Below are positions 1-8,429 of a stretch of DNA of 36,880 nt, piece by piece. A program made the position numbers and the translations under genes. Numbering within the stretch: the first letter of the stretch is position 1; each line of letters opens with the position of its first letter. Source of the DNA: a bacterium (GTDB lineage: Bacteria; Armatimonadota; Zipacnadia; Zipacnadales; Zipacnadaceae); NCBI GenBank assembly GCA_030603495.1, contig JAUVXR010000026.1, forward strand, positions 1 through 36,880, given 5' to 3'. The notes under the pieces are model-generated. The model had not been told where the DNA came from, did no database searches, and was given only the letters and a program-made list of their open reading frames with translations.

Positions 1-468
1 CCCTGAGTAGCTGATGTTGGTGATATCGGGGCAGCGCAGCAGGTTGAGCAGAAAGCGGGCTACCCCCAGGGTCCCGCGCACCGTCACGGTAAACTCCACC
101 GAGCTGCCACTGACACTGAACTCAGACATCTGGGCCCCTGCCATGATGTACTTGTTAATGGCGTGGAAGCGGTCAAAGAACTGCCCGCCGCTGTTGTCGG
201 CATCGGTGACGAAGTCCACCTTGGCCGCAATAGGGTCTAGCTCGCTCTGCTTTTGCAAGATTTCGCGCTCGTCACCACGCACCTCGTCGGCGATGACCGT
301 TTGTTCGTCCAGATCCTGTTGAGTTTGGTCTATGGCCGCCTTCAGGCTGTTGAACCTAAACAGCCAAAAGCCCACCGCCGCTATCAGTAATATTACTGCG
401 CCAGCGGCCAGCTTCTTGTTGAAACGAGCTATAGCAAAATGTCTGGGCAGCAGGTCTATCTTTAGCAC
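1..468 (-). CDS. pilN: Type IV pilus assembly protein PilN (partial, C-terminus outside window)
   Basis: The frame is open from a GTG at 468 to the window edge (156 codons, no stop), so the C-terminus lies outside. The start follows a GAGGAG Shine-Dalgarno sequence and sits 16 bases after the pilM stop. The protein begins with a short cytoplasmic tail carrying IDLLP, matching the INLLP-type motif by which PilN docks on PilM. A single membrane segment follows (about residues 18-36), then a charged coiled-coil stretch (about 38-85) and the beginning of the periplasmic ferredoxin-like PilN domain. In the family, PilN links the cytoplasmic PilM ring to PilO and the secretin alignment complex. Co-transcription with pilM is expected from spacing. 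Identification rests on the motif, topology and pilM neighbour. Confidence 0.85.
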   Translation of the reverse strand, partial: MLKIDLLPRHFAIARFNKKLAAGAVILLIAAVGFWLFRFNSLKAAIDQTQQDLDEQTVIADEVRGDEREILQKQSELDPIAAKVDFVTDADNSGGQFFDRFHAINKYIMAGAQMSEFSVSGSSVEFTVTVRGTLGVARFLLNLLRCPDITNISYSG

Positions 469-484
469 GGTAGGCTCCTCGTGG

Positions 485-1594
485 TTAGTCCGGCAGCATA
501 TCGCGCATTGCCAGGCCGGCGGCTACCGTCGTCACGGGACCGATATCTCGTAGGTATGCTTCGCTTAGACTCGCGCTGTCATAAATCAGGTACTGGTAAG
601 GATTAGCCGGCTCTGCCGCTACCCCGGTCTCGCTTTCGACTAGCTCAGCCAGGCCCGGAATAACCGCCGAGCCACCCGCCAGGAAGATGCGGGCGATCTG
701 CTCCCCGGGATGCTGTCGCCGGTAGAAGTCCAGCGTGCGGCCTAGCTCGGTAATCAGCTCGAACAACGGCTCGGAAATCACCTGCTGGATAGCTTCTTTG
801 GCGCGCTGGACCTCTGTGGCCTCGCCCATGTCCGTGCCCGACAGCTCGCGCGCGTCGGCGAACTGGCGCTTGGCCTGCTCGGCCTGCGCCTCGTCGCCGG
901 TGAGCCCCTGGCGGATAGCCGCCGTCAGCGTCTGGCCGGCAGTGGGTATGGCGCGGACGAAGTCCAGATAGCCACGGCGTACCACGCCGATTTCGGTCTG
1001 GCTGGCCCCGATCTGCGCAATCACCACTGTCTGTTCATTGTACCCATTTGTGCTGACGTTAACCAGCGCTCGAGCCGCTGCGAGCGGCTCAACGCCAATG
1101 TGGATCGGCTGCAGGCGAGCATCAGTGATCGCCGCGACATGGGCGTTGACCATGTCCTCCTGGGCCGCGGCCAGCAGCACGTTCATTTCGTCGCTTTCCC
1201 CGCCCTCGTCTGCATCAATGACCTGGTAGTCATAGATGACTTGGTCTATGGGGAAGGGGACCTGGCGGTCCAGTTCGTAGTCCATCGCGTCACGCAGCTC
1301 GCGCCCAGACATCTGGGGCATGCTGGCTACGCGAACGGTTACCGAGGTGTTACCACCCACGGAAGCGACCACATCCTTGGTGGTAAATCCACAGGTGCGG
1401 ACCATATCAGCCAGCGCTTCAGAGATCGCTTCGCCGTCAACCACCACTCCCCCGGATACGCTTCCCGCCGGCGTCGGCACGCTGGCTGGTCTGCCAATTA
1501 CCTGCAGACCTTCTCTGGTCTTGCGCAGTTGTACGGCCTTTATTGCTTCGCCCCCGATGTCCAACCCCAGTGCATTGGTAGCACCACGTGCCAT
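485..1594 (-). CDS. pilM: Type IV pilus assembly ATPase-fold protein PilM
   Basis: PilM is a cytoplasmic actin/FtsA-like protein that binds ATP and the N-terminus of PilN in the inner-membrane platform of type IV pili. The N-terminal GLDIGGEAIKAVQL segment is the phosphate-1 motif of the actin fold, and the C-terminal FLAGGSAVIPGL segment is the adenosine-binding motif. Length from the ATG at 1594 is 369 residues, typical for the family. That ATG is preferred because AAAGGAG lies six bases upstream; an in-frame TTG at 1612 would put this ribosome site inside the gene. pilN follows after 16 bases. A strong sigma70-type promoter lies at 1654-1682. Confidence 0.93.
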   Translation of the reverse strand: MARGATNALGLDIGGEAIKAVQLRKTREGLQVIGRPASVPTPAGSVSGGVVVDGEAISEALADMVRTCGFTTKDVVASVGGNTSVTVRVASMPQMSGRELRDAMDYELDRQVPFPIDQVIYDYQVIDADEGGESDEMNVLLAAAQEDMVNAHVAAITDARLQPIHIGVEPLAAARALVNVSTNGYNEQTVVIAQIGASQTEIGVVRRGYLDFVRAIPTAGQTLTAAIRQGLTGDEAQAEQAKRQFADARELSGTDMGEATEVQRAKEAIQQVISEPLFELITELGRTLDFYRRQHPGEQIARIFLAGGSAVIPGLAELVESETGVAAEPANPYQYLIYDSASLSEAYLRDIGPVTTVAAGLAMRDMLPD

Positions 1595-1653
1595 CGCTGA
1601 CTCCTTTGCCAAATCTGGCGCCAGCTACTATCGCTCCCTAATAATATACGAGC

Positions 1654-1682
1654 AGTTTAGCCTAGACGCCGCTTTTTGTCAA
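1654..1682 (-). promoter_or_regulatory. Sigma70-type promoter for pilMN
   Basis: Read on the minus strand there is TTGACA (1682-1677), a 17-base spacer and TAAACT (1659-1654), about 60 bases before the pilM ATG. The -35 box is a perfect consensus. It is divergent from the ftsEX promoter only about 30 bases away. Confidence 0.7.
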
Positions 1683-1714
1683 GGCGATCGGGCTGGGCAG
1701 TAGCCCGGCTCAAG

Positions 1715-1743
1715 TTGCCGCATTGGACGCTTTTTGCTATAAT
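1715..1743 (+). promoter_or_regulatory. Sigma70-type promoter for the ftsEX operon
   Basis: TTGCCG (1715-1720), a 17-base spacer and a perfect TATAAT (1738-1743) lie about 75 bases before the ftsE start. No other clear promoter is seen before the downstream peptidase genes, so it probably drives ftsE through at least ctpA. Confidence 0.7.
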
Positions 1744-1818
1744 GTTTCGGAGGAGCACCGGTTTGAGAGCACCGTTCGCGGTCTACGACGGACTACCGAC
1801 CGAAGCTAGGATGCCTGG

Positions 1819-2505
1819 ATGATACATCTGCAGTCAGTCAGCATGATATATCCTGACGGGACGGAGGCGCTGCGGGACGTTGATCTGCTGATCGAGCGAG
1901 GGCAGTTTGCCTTTATCACCGGTCACTCGGGCAGCGGCAAGTCAACACTGCTGGGTTTGATATATCGGGATATGGTTCCCACTGCGGGCAGCGTGATTGT
2001 GGACGGGCAGGACGTGGCTAAGCTGCCGCCGCGGCGGGTGCCGTTCCTGCGTCGCAAGGTGGGGGTGGTGTTTCAGGATTTTGGGCTGCTGCCCCAGAAA
2101 ACCGTATGGGAAAACGTCGGCTTCGCACTGGATGTGGTCGGGGCCAGCCGGCGGGAGAAGCACCGGAAAGTGCCCATTGGCCTGGAGCTGGTTGGGTTGG
2201 CGGATAAGGGTGACGCGTTCCCTCACCAGCTCTCGGCGGGAGAGTGCCAGCGGGTTAGCATTGCCCGGGCTCTCGTCAACGGCCCGTCTATCTTGCTGGC
2301 CGACGAGCCAACTGGCAATCTGGATCCCGACACCTCGTGGGAAATCATCCAGCTTCTGCTCAACATCTGCCAACAGGACACAACGGTGGTGATGGCCACT
2401 CACGACCGCGAGATAGTGGACCGGACCAACTGCCGCCTAGTCCAGTTAGCGCAGGGCAGGATCGTCCGGGATGCCAAAGAGGGCGGCAAGTACGATGCGC
2501 CTTAA
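1819..2505 (+). CDS. ftsE: Cell division ATP-binding protein FtsE
   Basis: FtsE is the cytoplasmic ABC ATPase of the FtsEX complex, which uses ATP to switch on extracytoplasmic peptidoglycan hydrolases. The 228-residue protein has Walker A GHSGSGKST (residues 35-43), a Q-loop region VVFQDFGLLP, the signature LSAGECQRVSIARAL and Walker B ILLADEPT, followed by the H-loop MATHDR. Length and the FGLLPQKTVWENV segment fit FtsE rather than a generic transporter ATPase. The ribosome site before ATG 1819 is weak. ftsX begins inside the end of this gene, a translational coupling arrangement usual for ftsEX. A small variation is LSAGEC where LSGGEQ is most common. Confidence 0.95.
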   Translation: MIHLQSVSMIYPDGTEALRDVDLLIERGQFAFITGHSGSGKSTLLGLIYRDMVPTAGSVIVDGQDVAKLPPRRVPFLRRKVGVVFQDFGLLPQKTVWENVGFALDVVGASRREKHRKVPIGLELVGLADKGDAFPHQLSAGECQRVSIARALVNGPSILLADEPTGNLDPDTSWEIIQLLLNICQQDTTVVMATHDREIVDRTNCRLVQLAQGRIVRDAKEGGKYDAP

Positions 2506-3397
2506 CACCATCGAGTTCCTCCTGCACGAAGGCTGGGATGCTGCGGTCCGCAATGGGCTAGTAACATTGGCGGCAATCTCCAACGTGGCCGTGGCCTTGC
2601 TCATACTGGGCGGCTTGGTCCTGTTTGGCATGAACGTAGAACACATGGCTTCCCTCCAGGCGGAGGCGGCGGTCATTGTCGTCGAATTGGCCGAGGGTGC
2701 CGACGCTGCTGCGGTCGAAGAGGCCCTGTGGAACGAGAGGGTTAAGAACATAGAGCCCATCAATGCCGAGGAGAACCTGCAAAGAACAATCGAGGGAATG
2801 GGGCTGGGGCTTATGGAGAGTTCCGAAGCTTCGGCCGAGCTCATGATCGAACTATTGGGAGCAAATCCCTGTCCCGCTTCGCTGCAGATAAAACCGATGG
2901 ACCCGCAGGACATTCCCGAATTGGCTCGGCAGGCGGAGGGCGTCGAGGGCGTCGCGATGGTGCGCTATGCGCGGCAGGTTACCGATAAGCTGCTCACGAT
3001 GGCGCGGGGAATTAGGATATCGGGCGTTGTGGTGGGTATAGTGATGGCTGTCGCCACTCTTCTGGTCATCAGCACGACTATTCGGCTGACCATTCACGCC
3101 CGCCGCGACGAGATTCGTATAATGCAATTGGTGGGTGCGACCAACTGGTTCATCCGCGTTCCCTTCGTCATCGAGGGCGTGCTCGACGGCCTAGCTGGTG
3201 GTGCCATAGCGGCGGCGATAGTGCTGCCGATCTACAGCTACATCGAGCAGTATGTGGGCCAGAACTTGCAGTTCATTGATCTGATATACTCAGCACAGGC
3301 GCTGGTGCTTTTTGCCGTGGCACTGGTGCTATGTGGTGTAGTCTTTGGTGCGGCTGGTAGTCTGATGGGTCTGCACCGGTACCTGCGCCAGGTTTGA
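2495..3397 (+). CDS. ftsX: Cell division protein FtsX
   Basis: FtsX is the membrane partner of FtsE; its large extracytoplasmic loop binds coiled-coil hydrolase regulators such as EnvC or PcsB. From ATG 2495 the protein has 300 residues: a short cytoplasmic N-terminus, a first membrane segment (about 20-45), an extracytoplasmic domain of roughly 120 residues, then three further membrane segments near the C-terminus, which is the FtsX topology. The RRDEIRIMQLVGAT segment between segments 2 and 3 is the typical FtsX/MacB-like coupling helix. The gene overlaps ftsE by 11 bases. An in-frame ATG at 2471 is an alternative start; 2495 gives the usual short N-terminal tail. Confidence 0.93.
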   Translation: MRLNTIEFLLHEGWDAAVRNGLVTLAAISNVAVALLILGGLVLFGMNVEHMASLQAEAAVIVVELAEGADAAAVEEALWNERVKNIEPINAEENLQRTIEGMGLGLMESSEASAELMIELLGANPCPASLQIKPMDPQDIPELARQAEGVEGVAMVRYARQVTDKLLTMARGIRISGVVVGIVMAVATLLVISTTIRLTIHARRDEIRIMQLVGATNWFIRVPFVIEGVLDGLAGGAIAAAIVLPIYSYIEQYVGQNLQFIDLIYSAQALVLFAVALVLCGVVFGAAGSLMGLHRYLRQV

Positions 3398-3473
3398 ACT
3401 GTGCAGCAGTAGGCAATTGGGCGGTTGTGTCATTGTAATGGTACATTCACACAAGCAAGGAGTGACTGCCAGG

Positions 3474-4640
3474 GTGCGTTTAGTGTTCAGTAAGAAAGCT
3501 GCCTGGGCATTAGCGGTCGCCGTCGGGGTGGTCCTGTTGGTCGGAACCGTCCCAGCACCAGCGGCTGCCGGCAGATTGGACAAGCTCAAGCAGAAGCTCA
3601 GCCAGTACCTTTCCGGGCGGGAAGCAACCAGAAAAGACCTGGGCGCTATAAAGGCCAAGCAGGAAGAGGCACGCGGTGAGCTGACCGTGGCTCAGCAGGC
3701 GATGGAGCAAGCGCAGGTCAGGCTTCACCAAGCCCGGGATGAGCTGGACAAGACTAAAAGGCAGGTTGCCGAGACGGAGTTGGAGCTGGCCGAGACCAAG
3801 GCCCGGCTGGAAGAGCACCAGGCACAGATGCAGAAACGGCTGCTGGCGGTCTACCGCGCGGGTGAGCCGCAATACCTGGAGGTAGTCTTCTGCGCTACCT
3901 CGTTCGCCGACTTTGTCAGCCGGGCAGAATTCGTTCGGCGCATCGCCGCAGGTGATGAGAGTCTGCTGATTAGGCTGGTCAGTGAGAAGCAAGCCTTCGA
4001 GCGCCAGAAGGCGAAGCTTGAAGCCCTTCAGGCCCAGCAGGCGGTCAGAGAGGCGGAGCTACGGCAGCAGCGCGATCTGGTGGCGGCACGGGAGGCCCAG
4101 GCCGAGGGCGTATACAGCAAGCTCAGAGATGACCGAGCGGCCGCCGAGCGCGAGTTGGCATTGGTGGAACAGGAATATGACCAAATCGCTCGGGAACTGG
4201 CTGCGCTGAGTCGGCGTGGGGGACAGTACCAGGGAGCTTTTCAGGGCGGGATGCTACGGCCGCTCTCAGGTGGAGTAGTGACCAGCCGGTTCGGCTGGCG
4301 CATGCATCCGATACTCAAGAAACGCAAGCCGCACAAGGGTATTGATGTTGCCCGCCTGCCGGTGGGCACGCCGATCAAAGCAGCGGCCGATGGCGCGGTG
4401 ATTTTCGCGGGCTGGAGTCGGACAGCCGGTAAGATGGTCCGAATTGACCACGGCAGTGGGATGGTAACGCTTTATGCCCATTTGTCGAAATATGCGGTCA
4501 AGAGCGGCCAGGTGGTCAAGGCCGGACAAGTCATCGGCTACCTGGGCGGCACGGGCACGTTGTCCACCGGCCCCCATCTACATTTCGGCATCTGCCAGAA
4601 CGGAACATGGCTGAATCCTGAGAAGTTCGTTCCCTTCTAG
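3474..4640 (+). CDS. EnvC/PcsB-like coiled-coil M23 metallopeptidase, copy 1
   Basis: Predicted exported peptidoglycan hydrolase or hydrolase activator working with FtsEX. A signal peptide (positively charged RLVFSKK, hydrophobic core, APAAA cleavage region) leads into about 200 residues of Q/E/K/R-rich coiled coil interrupted by the conserved EPQYLEVVFCATSFADF hinge found in PcsB/EnvC-type proteins, and then a C-terminal LytM/M23 domain. The zinc-ligand motifs HKGID and HLHFG are both present, so unlike E. coli EnvC this domain may itself cut peptide cross-links. GTG 3474 is chosen because it leaves a clean signal peptide and has AAGGAG 11 bases upstream; ATG 3438 is possible. Copy 2 follows directly. 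Confidence 0.88.
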   Translation: MRLVFSKKAAWALAVAVGVVLLVGTVPAPAAAGRLDKLKQKLSQYLSGREATRKDLGAIKAKQEEARGELTVAQQAMEQAQVRLHQARDELDKTKRQVAETELELAETKARLEEHQAQMQKRLLAVYRAGEPQYLEVVFCATSFADFVSRAEFVRRIAAGDESLLIRLVSEKQAFERQKAKLEALQAQQAVREAELRQQRDLVAAREAQAEGVYSKLRDDRAAAERELALVEQEYDQIARELAALSRRGGQYQGAFQGGMLRPLSGGVVTSRFGWRMHPILKKRKPHKGIDVARLPVGTPIKAAADGAVIFAGWSRTAGKMVRIDHGSGMVTLYAHLSKYAVKSGQVVKAGQVIGYLGGTGTLSTGPHLHFGICQNGTWLNPEKFVPF

Positions 4641-4733
4641 GATTTGGGATTGCGCGGGTGAACGCGGTGGTGGGGTAAAGCGTCAACTGGACATAAGCAT
4701 GGCCTACACGGGTTTGTGATAAGGATGTACCTG

Positions 4734-5882
4734 ATGCAGCGAAAGTATTTGATGACAATAATGGCTGGGATTATCAGCGCGGTACTGCTGGTGGGGATGG
4801 CTGCTGTTCCGGCGCAGGCAGGCACGCTTGCTGATCTCAGGAAGAAGTGGAGCAGTTTCTCATGGCGCGAGCAGAAGGTTAAAAAAGAGCTGCGCACGGT
4901 CAAACAGGAGCAGCGTGCCGCGCAAGACCGGCTGGTTAGCGCCCAGCAGGAGTTGGAGCAGGCTCAGGGCCGGCTACTTCAGTCGGAGGCTGAGCTGCGC
5001 AATACCAAGCAGGAGATTGCCGCGACTGAGCGCCGACTCGCCGAGACGGCGGTGCAGCTGGCCGGTCATCAGGAGCAGATGCAACAGCGCCTGCTGGCGG
5101 CTTACCGCTCGGGCGAGCCGCAATACCTGGAGGTAGTCTTCTGCGCTACTTCCTTTGCTGACTTTGTTGACCGGGCGGAGTTTATGCGGCGGATCGCGGC
5201 TGGTGATGAGAGTCTGCTCACCAAACTGGTCAGCGAGAAGCAAGCCTACGAGCGCCGGGGAGCCGAACTGGCGGCCCAGAAGGCCCGGCAGGAAGACCTG
5301 CGGACCCAGATAATCGAGCAGCGGAATGTCGTGAGGGAGCGTAAGGCGGCGGCGGACGGGGCACTCAGAAAGGCCACTGGGGACCGGGCCGAGAAGGAAC
5401 GATTATTGCGGCAGATGGAATGGGAGTCGAAGCAGATCGAGCAAATGATTGCTCGGCTCCAGCGCGGAGGTGATCTGCGCTATTCGGGGAACTGGAGTGG
5501 AACACTCAAGTGCCCAATATCGCGCAGCTACCACATATCCAGCCGGTACGGCTGGCGGATTCATCCCATCACGCATACCCGTCGCTTCCACGATGGCGTA
5601 GACTTGGCGTGCCCTGCGGGCACGCCGATCCATGCCGGTGACAAAGGGATAGTGATCCATGCGGACTGGAAGGGCGTCTACGGCAAGACCGTCCTTATTG
5701 ATCACGGCAGCGGTATTTCGACGATGTACGCACACTGCTCACGGTTTGCAGTGAGCAAAGGCCAGACGGTCAAGCGGGGGCAAGTCATCGGCTACGTGGG
5801 CAGTACGGGCTGGTCCACGGGGGCGCACCTGCATTTTGGCGTGCGCAAGTATGGCAAACCAATAGATCCGATGAAATTCTGA
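4734..5882 (+). CDS. EnvC/PcsB-like coiled-coil M23 metallopeptidase, copy 2
   Basis: Tandem paralogue of the preceding gene with the same order: signal peptide (hydrophobic core then PAQAG), long coiled coil with the EPQYLEVVFCATSFADF hinge, and a C-terminal LytM/M23 domain with HDGVD and HLHFG zinc-ligand motifs. The hinge-region DNA is identical to copy 1 over 35 bases, while the rest has diverged, most visibly in the second half of the coiled coil and at the start of the peptidase domain. ATG 4734 is preferred, with AAGGA eight bases upstream; GTG 4716 and ATG 4725 are in frame too. It should act extracytoplasmically on peptidoglycan under FtsEX control. Different substrates or growth stages for the two copies are inference. 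Confidence 0.88.
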   Translation: MQRKYLMTIMAGIISAVLLVGMAAVPAQAGTLADLRKKWSSFSWREQKVKKELRTVKQEQRAAQDRLVSAQQELEQAQGRLLQSEAELRNTKQEIAATERRLAETAVQLAGHQEQMQQRLLAAYRSGEPQYLEVVFCATSFADFVDRAEFMRRIAAGDESLLTKLVSEKQAYERRGAELAAQKARQEDLRTQIIEQRNVVRERKAAADGALRKATGDRAEKERLLRQMEWESKQIEQMIARLQRGGDLRYSGNWSGTLKCPISRSYHISSRYGWRIHPITHTRRFHDGVDLACPAGTPIHAGDKGIVIHADWKGVYGKTVLIDHGSGISTMYAHCSRFAVSKGQTVKRGQVIGYVGSTGWSTGAHLHFGVRKYGKPIDPMKF

Positions 5883-5906
5883 ACTCCTGGAGGGTAGCAA
5901 AGAGTT

Positions 5907-7256
5907 ATGGATAAGACTGTTTTTCGTTTTCGAGTGTGGCTAGTAGTGCTAATCGGCCTGCTGGTGGTCGGTTCGTTTGTGGGTGGTGCGGGGGTGATGA
6001 ACCGGTTGTCGGAGGAGCCGATCCTGGGCCTGGTGGGCCGAGTAGCGCAGATTGTGCCGGGGATCTTCGAGGTAGAACACGGCCCGCGGATAAAGGCGTC
6101 CACTGATCTCCAGCCGCTGGCGACTTTCTGGCAGGTACGGGAACGCATTCTCCAGGACTATGTGGACACCATTGAGAACCCGACTGAGCTTACCTACGGA
6201 GCTATCCGAGGGATGGTCGCGGCGCTGGGAGATCCCTACAGCCGGTTCATGACGCCCGACGAATACGAGGAGTTCCAGGCGGAAGCCACGGGGCAGTTTG
6301 AGGGAATCGGTGCCATTCTGAAGGAGCAGACCGTCGGCGATACAGACGTTAGGGAGGTTGTGATCGTCTCCATTTTTCCCCACGGGCCGGCCGCGGAAGT
6401 TGACATTCGACCCGGGGATGTGGTACTGGCAGTTAACGGCGAGTCGGTGGAGGGTATGGGGGTCAGGCCGGTTGCCGATATGATTCGGGGGCCGGATGGC
6501 ACCCAGGTCACACTTGCCCTCCGCCGCCAGGGCCGGGAAGAGTCTTTCCCGGTTACCATAACTCGGCGCCGAGTTAAGCTGCCGCCGCCAGAACACGAGG
6601 TCCGGGAGGGGGATATTGGCTACATGTGGCTGCAATACTTCAATATACAGGCCAGCGCGGACTTGGGTGAGTCGATTAAGGAGCTGCTCGATCAAGATGT
6701 CAAAGGTCTAGTCCTCGACTTGAGCGATAACGGTGGCGGGTTGCTGCAGCAGGCCATTGCGGTGACCAGCCTCTTCTACGACGAGGGGCCGGTTCTCTAC
6801 GTCAAGGAGCGCGACAGCGAACTACAGCCTTGCGCAGCGCTGGCCGGGCGAGCGGTTGTCCCCCCTGACATACCGATCGTTGTGCTGGTCAATCACGCCA
6901 GCGCCAGTGCCTCGGAAATCGTCGCAGGGGCCCTTCAGGACACCGGACGGGGCACCATCGTCGGTCAGAATACCTTCGGGAAAGCCAGGGTCCAGACCGT
7001 AATCAAGCTCAACGACGGCTCCGCTCTGGCCCTGTCCACGGCGGGGTATCTGACGCCTAACAAACGCGATCTAAGCAAGGAGTATGAGGAGGGCAAGCGA
7101 GGGGTCAAGCCGGATCTGGTCTTCCCCGACTATGATCGGGACGAGGCCGGGGAGGCGCAGTCACTCGCTGAGTGGTTCGAGCAGGAACACAATAAACAGG
7201 TAGATCTGGCTATAGGCGTACTCGAGAGGATTATTGCGGGTGAACCAGTCGGCTAG
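5907..7256 (+). CDS. Carboxy-terminal processing serine protease, S41 family (CtpA/CtpB-like)
   Basis: A membrane-anchored protease that cleaves envelope proteins near their C-termini. An N-terminal membrane anchor (about residues 9-30) is followed by the typical DPYSRFM segment, a PDZ domain (about 125-215, IRPGDVVLAVNGE) and the S41 domain. The serine-lysine dyad fits S334 in SASASEI and K359 in FGKARVQT, with Q363 four residues later; the 25-residue spacing equals that of Bacillus CtpB and E. coli Tsp. Length (449) is usual. The gene starts 24 bases after copy 2 of the M23 peptidase, in the ftsEX-peptidase-ctp order seen in many Gram-positive relatives, suggesting a role in turnover of division or cell-wall enzymes. 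Confidence 0.93.
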   Translation: MDKTVFRFRVWLVVLIGLLVVGSFVGGAGVMNRLSEEPILGLVGRVAQIVPGIFEVEHGPRIKASTDLQPLATFWQVRERILQDYVDTIENPTELTYGAIRGMVAALGDPYSRFMTPDEYEEFQAEATGQFEGIGAILKEQTVGDTDVREVVIVSIFPHGPAAEVDIRPGDVVLAVNGESVEGMGVRPVADMIRGPDGTQVTLALRRQGREESFPVTITRRRVKLPPPEHEVREGDIGYMWLQYFNIQASADLGESIKELLDQDVKGLVLDLSDNGGGLLQQAIAVTSLFYDEGPVLYVKERDSELQPCAALAGRAVVPPDIPIVVLVNHASASASEIVAGALQDTGRGTIVGQNTFGKARVQTVIKLNDGSALALSTAGYLTPNKRDLSKEYEEGKRGVKPDLVFPDYDRDEAGEAQSLAEWFEQEHNKQVDLAIGVLERIIAGEPVG

Positions 7257-7326
7257 AGTAGTAGGTTAAGTCTCCGGGCTGCAATAAGCCGCTAGGGACA
7301 ACCGCAATCCGGGACGGGCAGGGGAA

Positions 7327-8358
7327 ATGGCAATGAGAGAGCGCGAATCACGGGACCGCCGCTACGAACGACTGCAGGCCGCCCTGCGGGCCTACCGGGC
7401 GGCCTTGCTGTTGTCGCTGATTCTGATTCTTATCCTCACTTCGATTCTGTTGGCGGGCCGGGGTCGGTTCGCGCGAGCGATTAAGATTAACGGGAAGGTG
7501 GCCGTCCTGGTGCGTAACAAGGCCGCGGCTGATGAGGTCCGCAAGCGGCTGCTCAAGGCAGGTAAGGACAATTTGCCCGGGCAGGCCTCCTTCAAGGAGC
7601 AGTGGGAGGATGTGTCGTGGCCAGTTGAAGGTCGGGAGGTCCTGCCCATAGGCAAGGCCCTGGATGTGCTGGGGTCCCAGGTCACGGTTCTAGTCGGGGC
7701 AGCGGCCATTGAGGTTGATGGGCAAGAAGCAGTGGTCCTGGAGACCAAGGGACTGGCCGATGCAGTCTTAAGGGAAGTCAAGCGCAAGTACATCTCGGAA
7801 GGCGACGTGGTGCTAGACGTCAAATTCCGCCAGGATGTGCGCGTTGCCGAGGTCGCGCGGCCGGCTGCGGAGATCCTCACGGAAATAGGGACTGCTGTTG
7901 AGCAACTCACGGCGAGTCGTACCACGCCCAAGACCTACGTGGTCAAGCAAGGCGAGTATCCCTGGCAGATCGCTCAGCAGCACGGTATGTCTGTGGCGGG
8001 ACTGTACTCGCTTAACCCTGGAGTGAAAGGGCGGTACCTAGTTATTGGAGAAAAGCTGACAGTTGCGGCGCCGGCTACGCCGCTGACAGTCGTGACGGTC
8101 AAAGAACAGACTACGATCAAAGAACTGCCGCCAGAAACCCAGGAGATTCCAAGAGATAGTCTGCCCCGGGGCGAGAGGCAAGTGGTACGCGAAGGCCAGG
8201 CCGGCAAGAAGAAGGTTTGGCACAGGGTGGTTTACGAGAATGACCGGGCCATTCGTACCGAACCCATCAAGGGTGTGGAGATCGAAAAGCCTGTGCCCAA
8301 GGTAGTAATGGTCGGCACGGGGCCCGCAGCAGAGGAGAGGAGCGGGTCTGCCGACTAG
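7327..8358 (+). CDS. Membrane-anchored LysM and G5 domain protein
   Basis: The 343-residue protein has one N-terminal membrane segment (about 26-43), about 150 residues resembling the leader region of clostridial G5/M23 cell-wall proteins (INGKVAVLVRNKAAADEV), a LysM domain (about 203-247, beginning TYVVKQGEYPWQIAQQHGM) and a G5 domain (about 253-330, with the GKKKVWHRVVYEN strand pattern). LysM binds N-acetylglucosamine polymers in peptidoglycan and G5 is an adhesion-type domain often found beside wall hydrolases. No catalytic domain is present, so it probably anchors or localises something at the wall. It is the last gene of the ftsEX run. An AGGGGA site precedes ATG 7327; ATG 7333 is a close alternative. 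Confidence 0.8.
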   Translation: MAMRERESRDRRYERLQAALRAYRAALLLSLILILILTSILLAGRGRFARAIKINGKVAVLVRNKAAADEVRKRLLKAGKDNLPGQASFKEQWEDVSWPVEGREVLPIGKALDVLGSQVTVLVGAAAIEVDGQEAVVLETKGLADAVLREVKRKYISEGDVVLDVKFRQDVRVAEVARPAAEILTEIGTAVEQLTASRTTPKTYVVKQGEYPWQIAQQHGMSVAGLYSLNPGVKGRYLVIGEKLTVAAPATPLTVVTVKEQTTIKELPPETQEIPRDSLPRGERQVVREGQAGKKKVWHRVVYENDRAIRTEPIKGVEIEKPVPKVVMVGTGPAAEERSGSAD

Positions 8359-8429
8359 CGCTGACTGCGTCCTCTACTTTTCCTCCGACACTTAGTTGCT
8401 TCGCGATCTATACACACGTGGGTGAACCG

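Noticed and set aside
735-1703. Long plus-strand open frames opposite pilM
   Set aside because: They are antisense shadows: arginine/serine/proline-rich, no ribosome sites, while pilM itself has clear family motifs.
8359-8429. Possible promoter (TATACA) before the polyprenyl synthase gene
   Set aside because: The matching -35 position is poor (three of six), so it was not listed.
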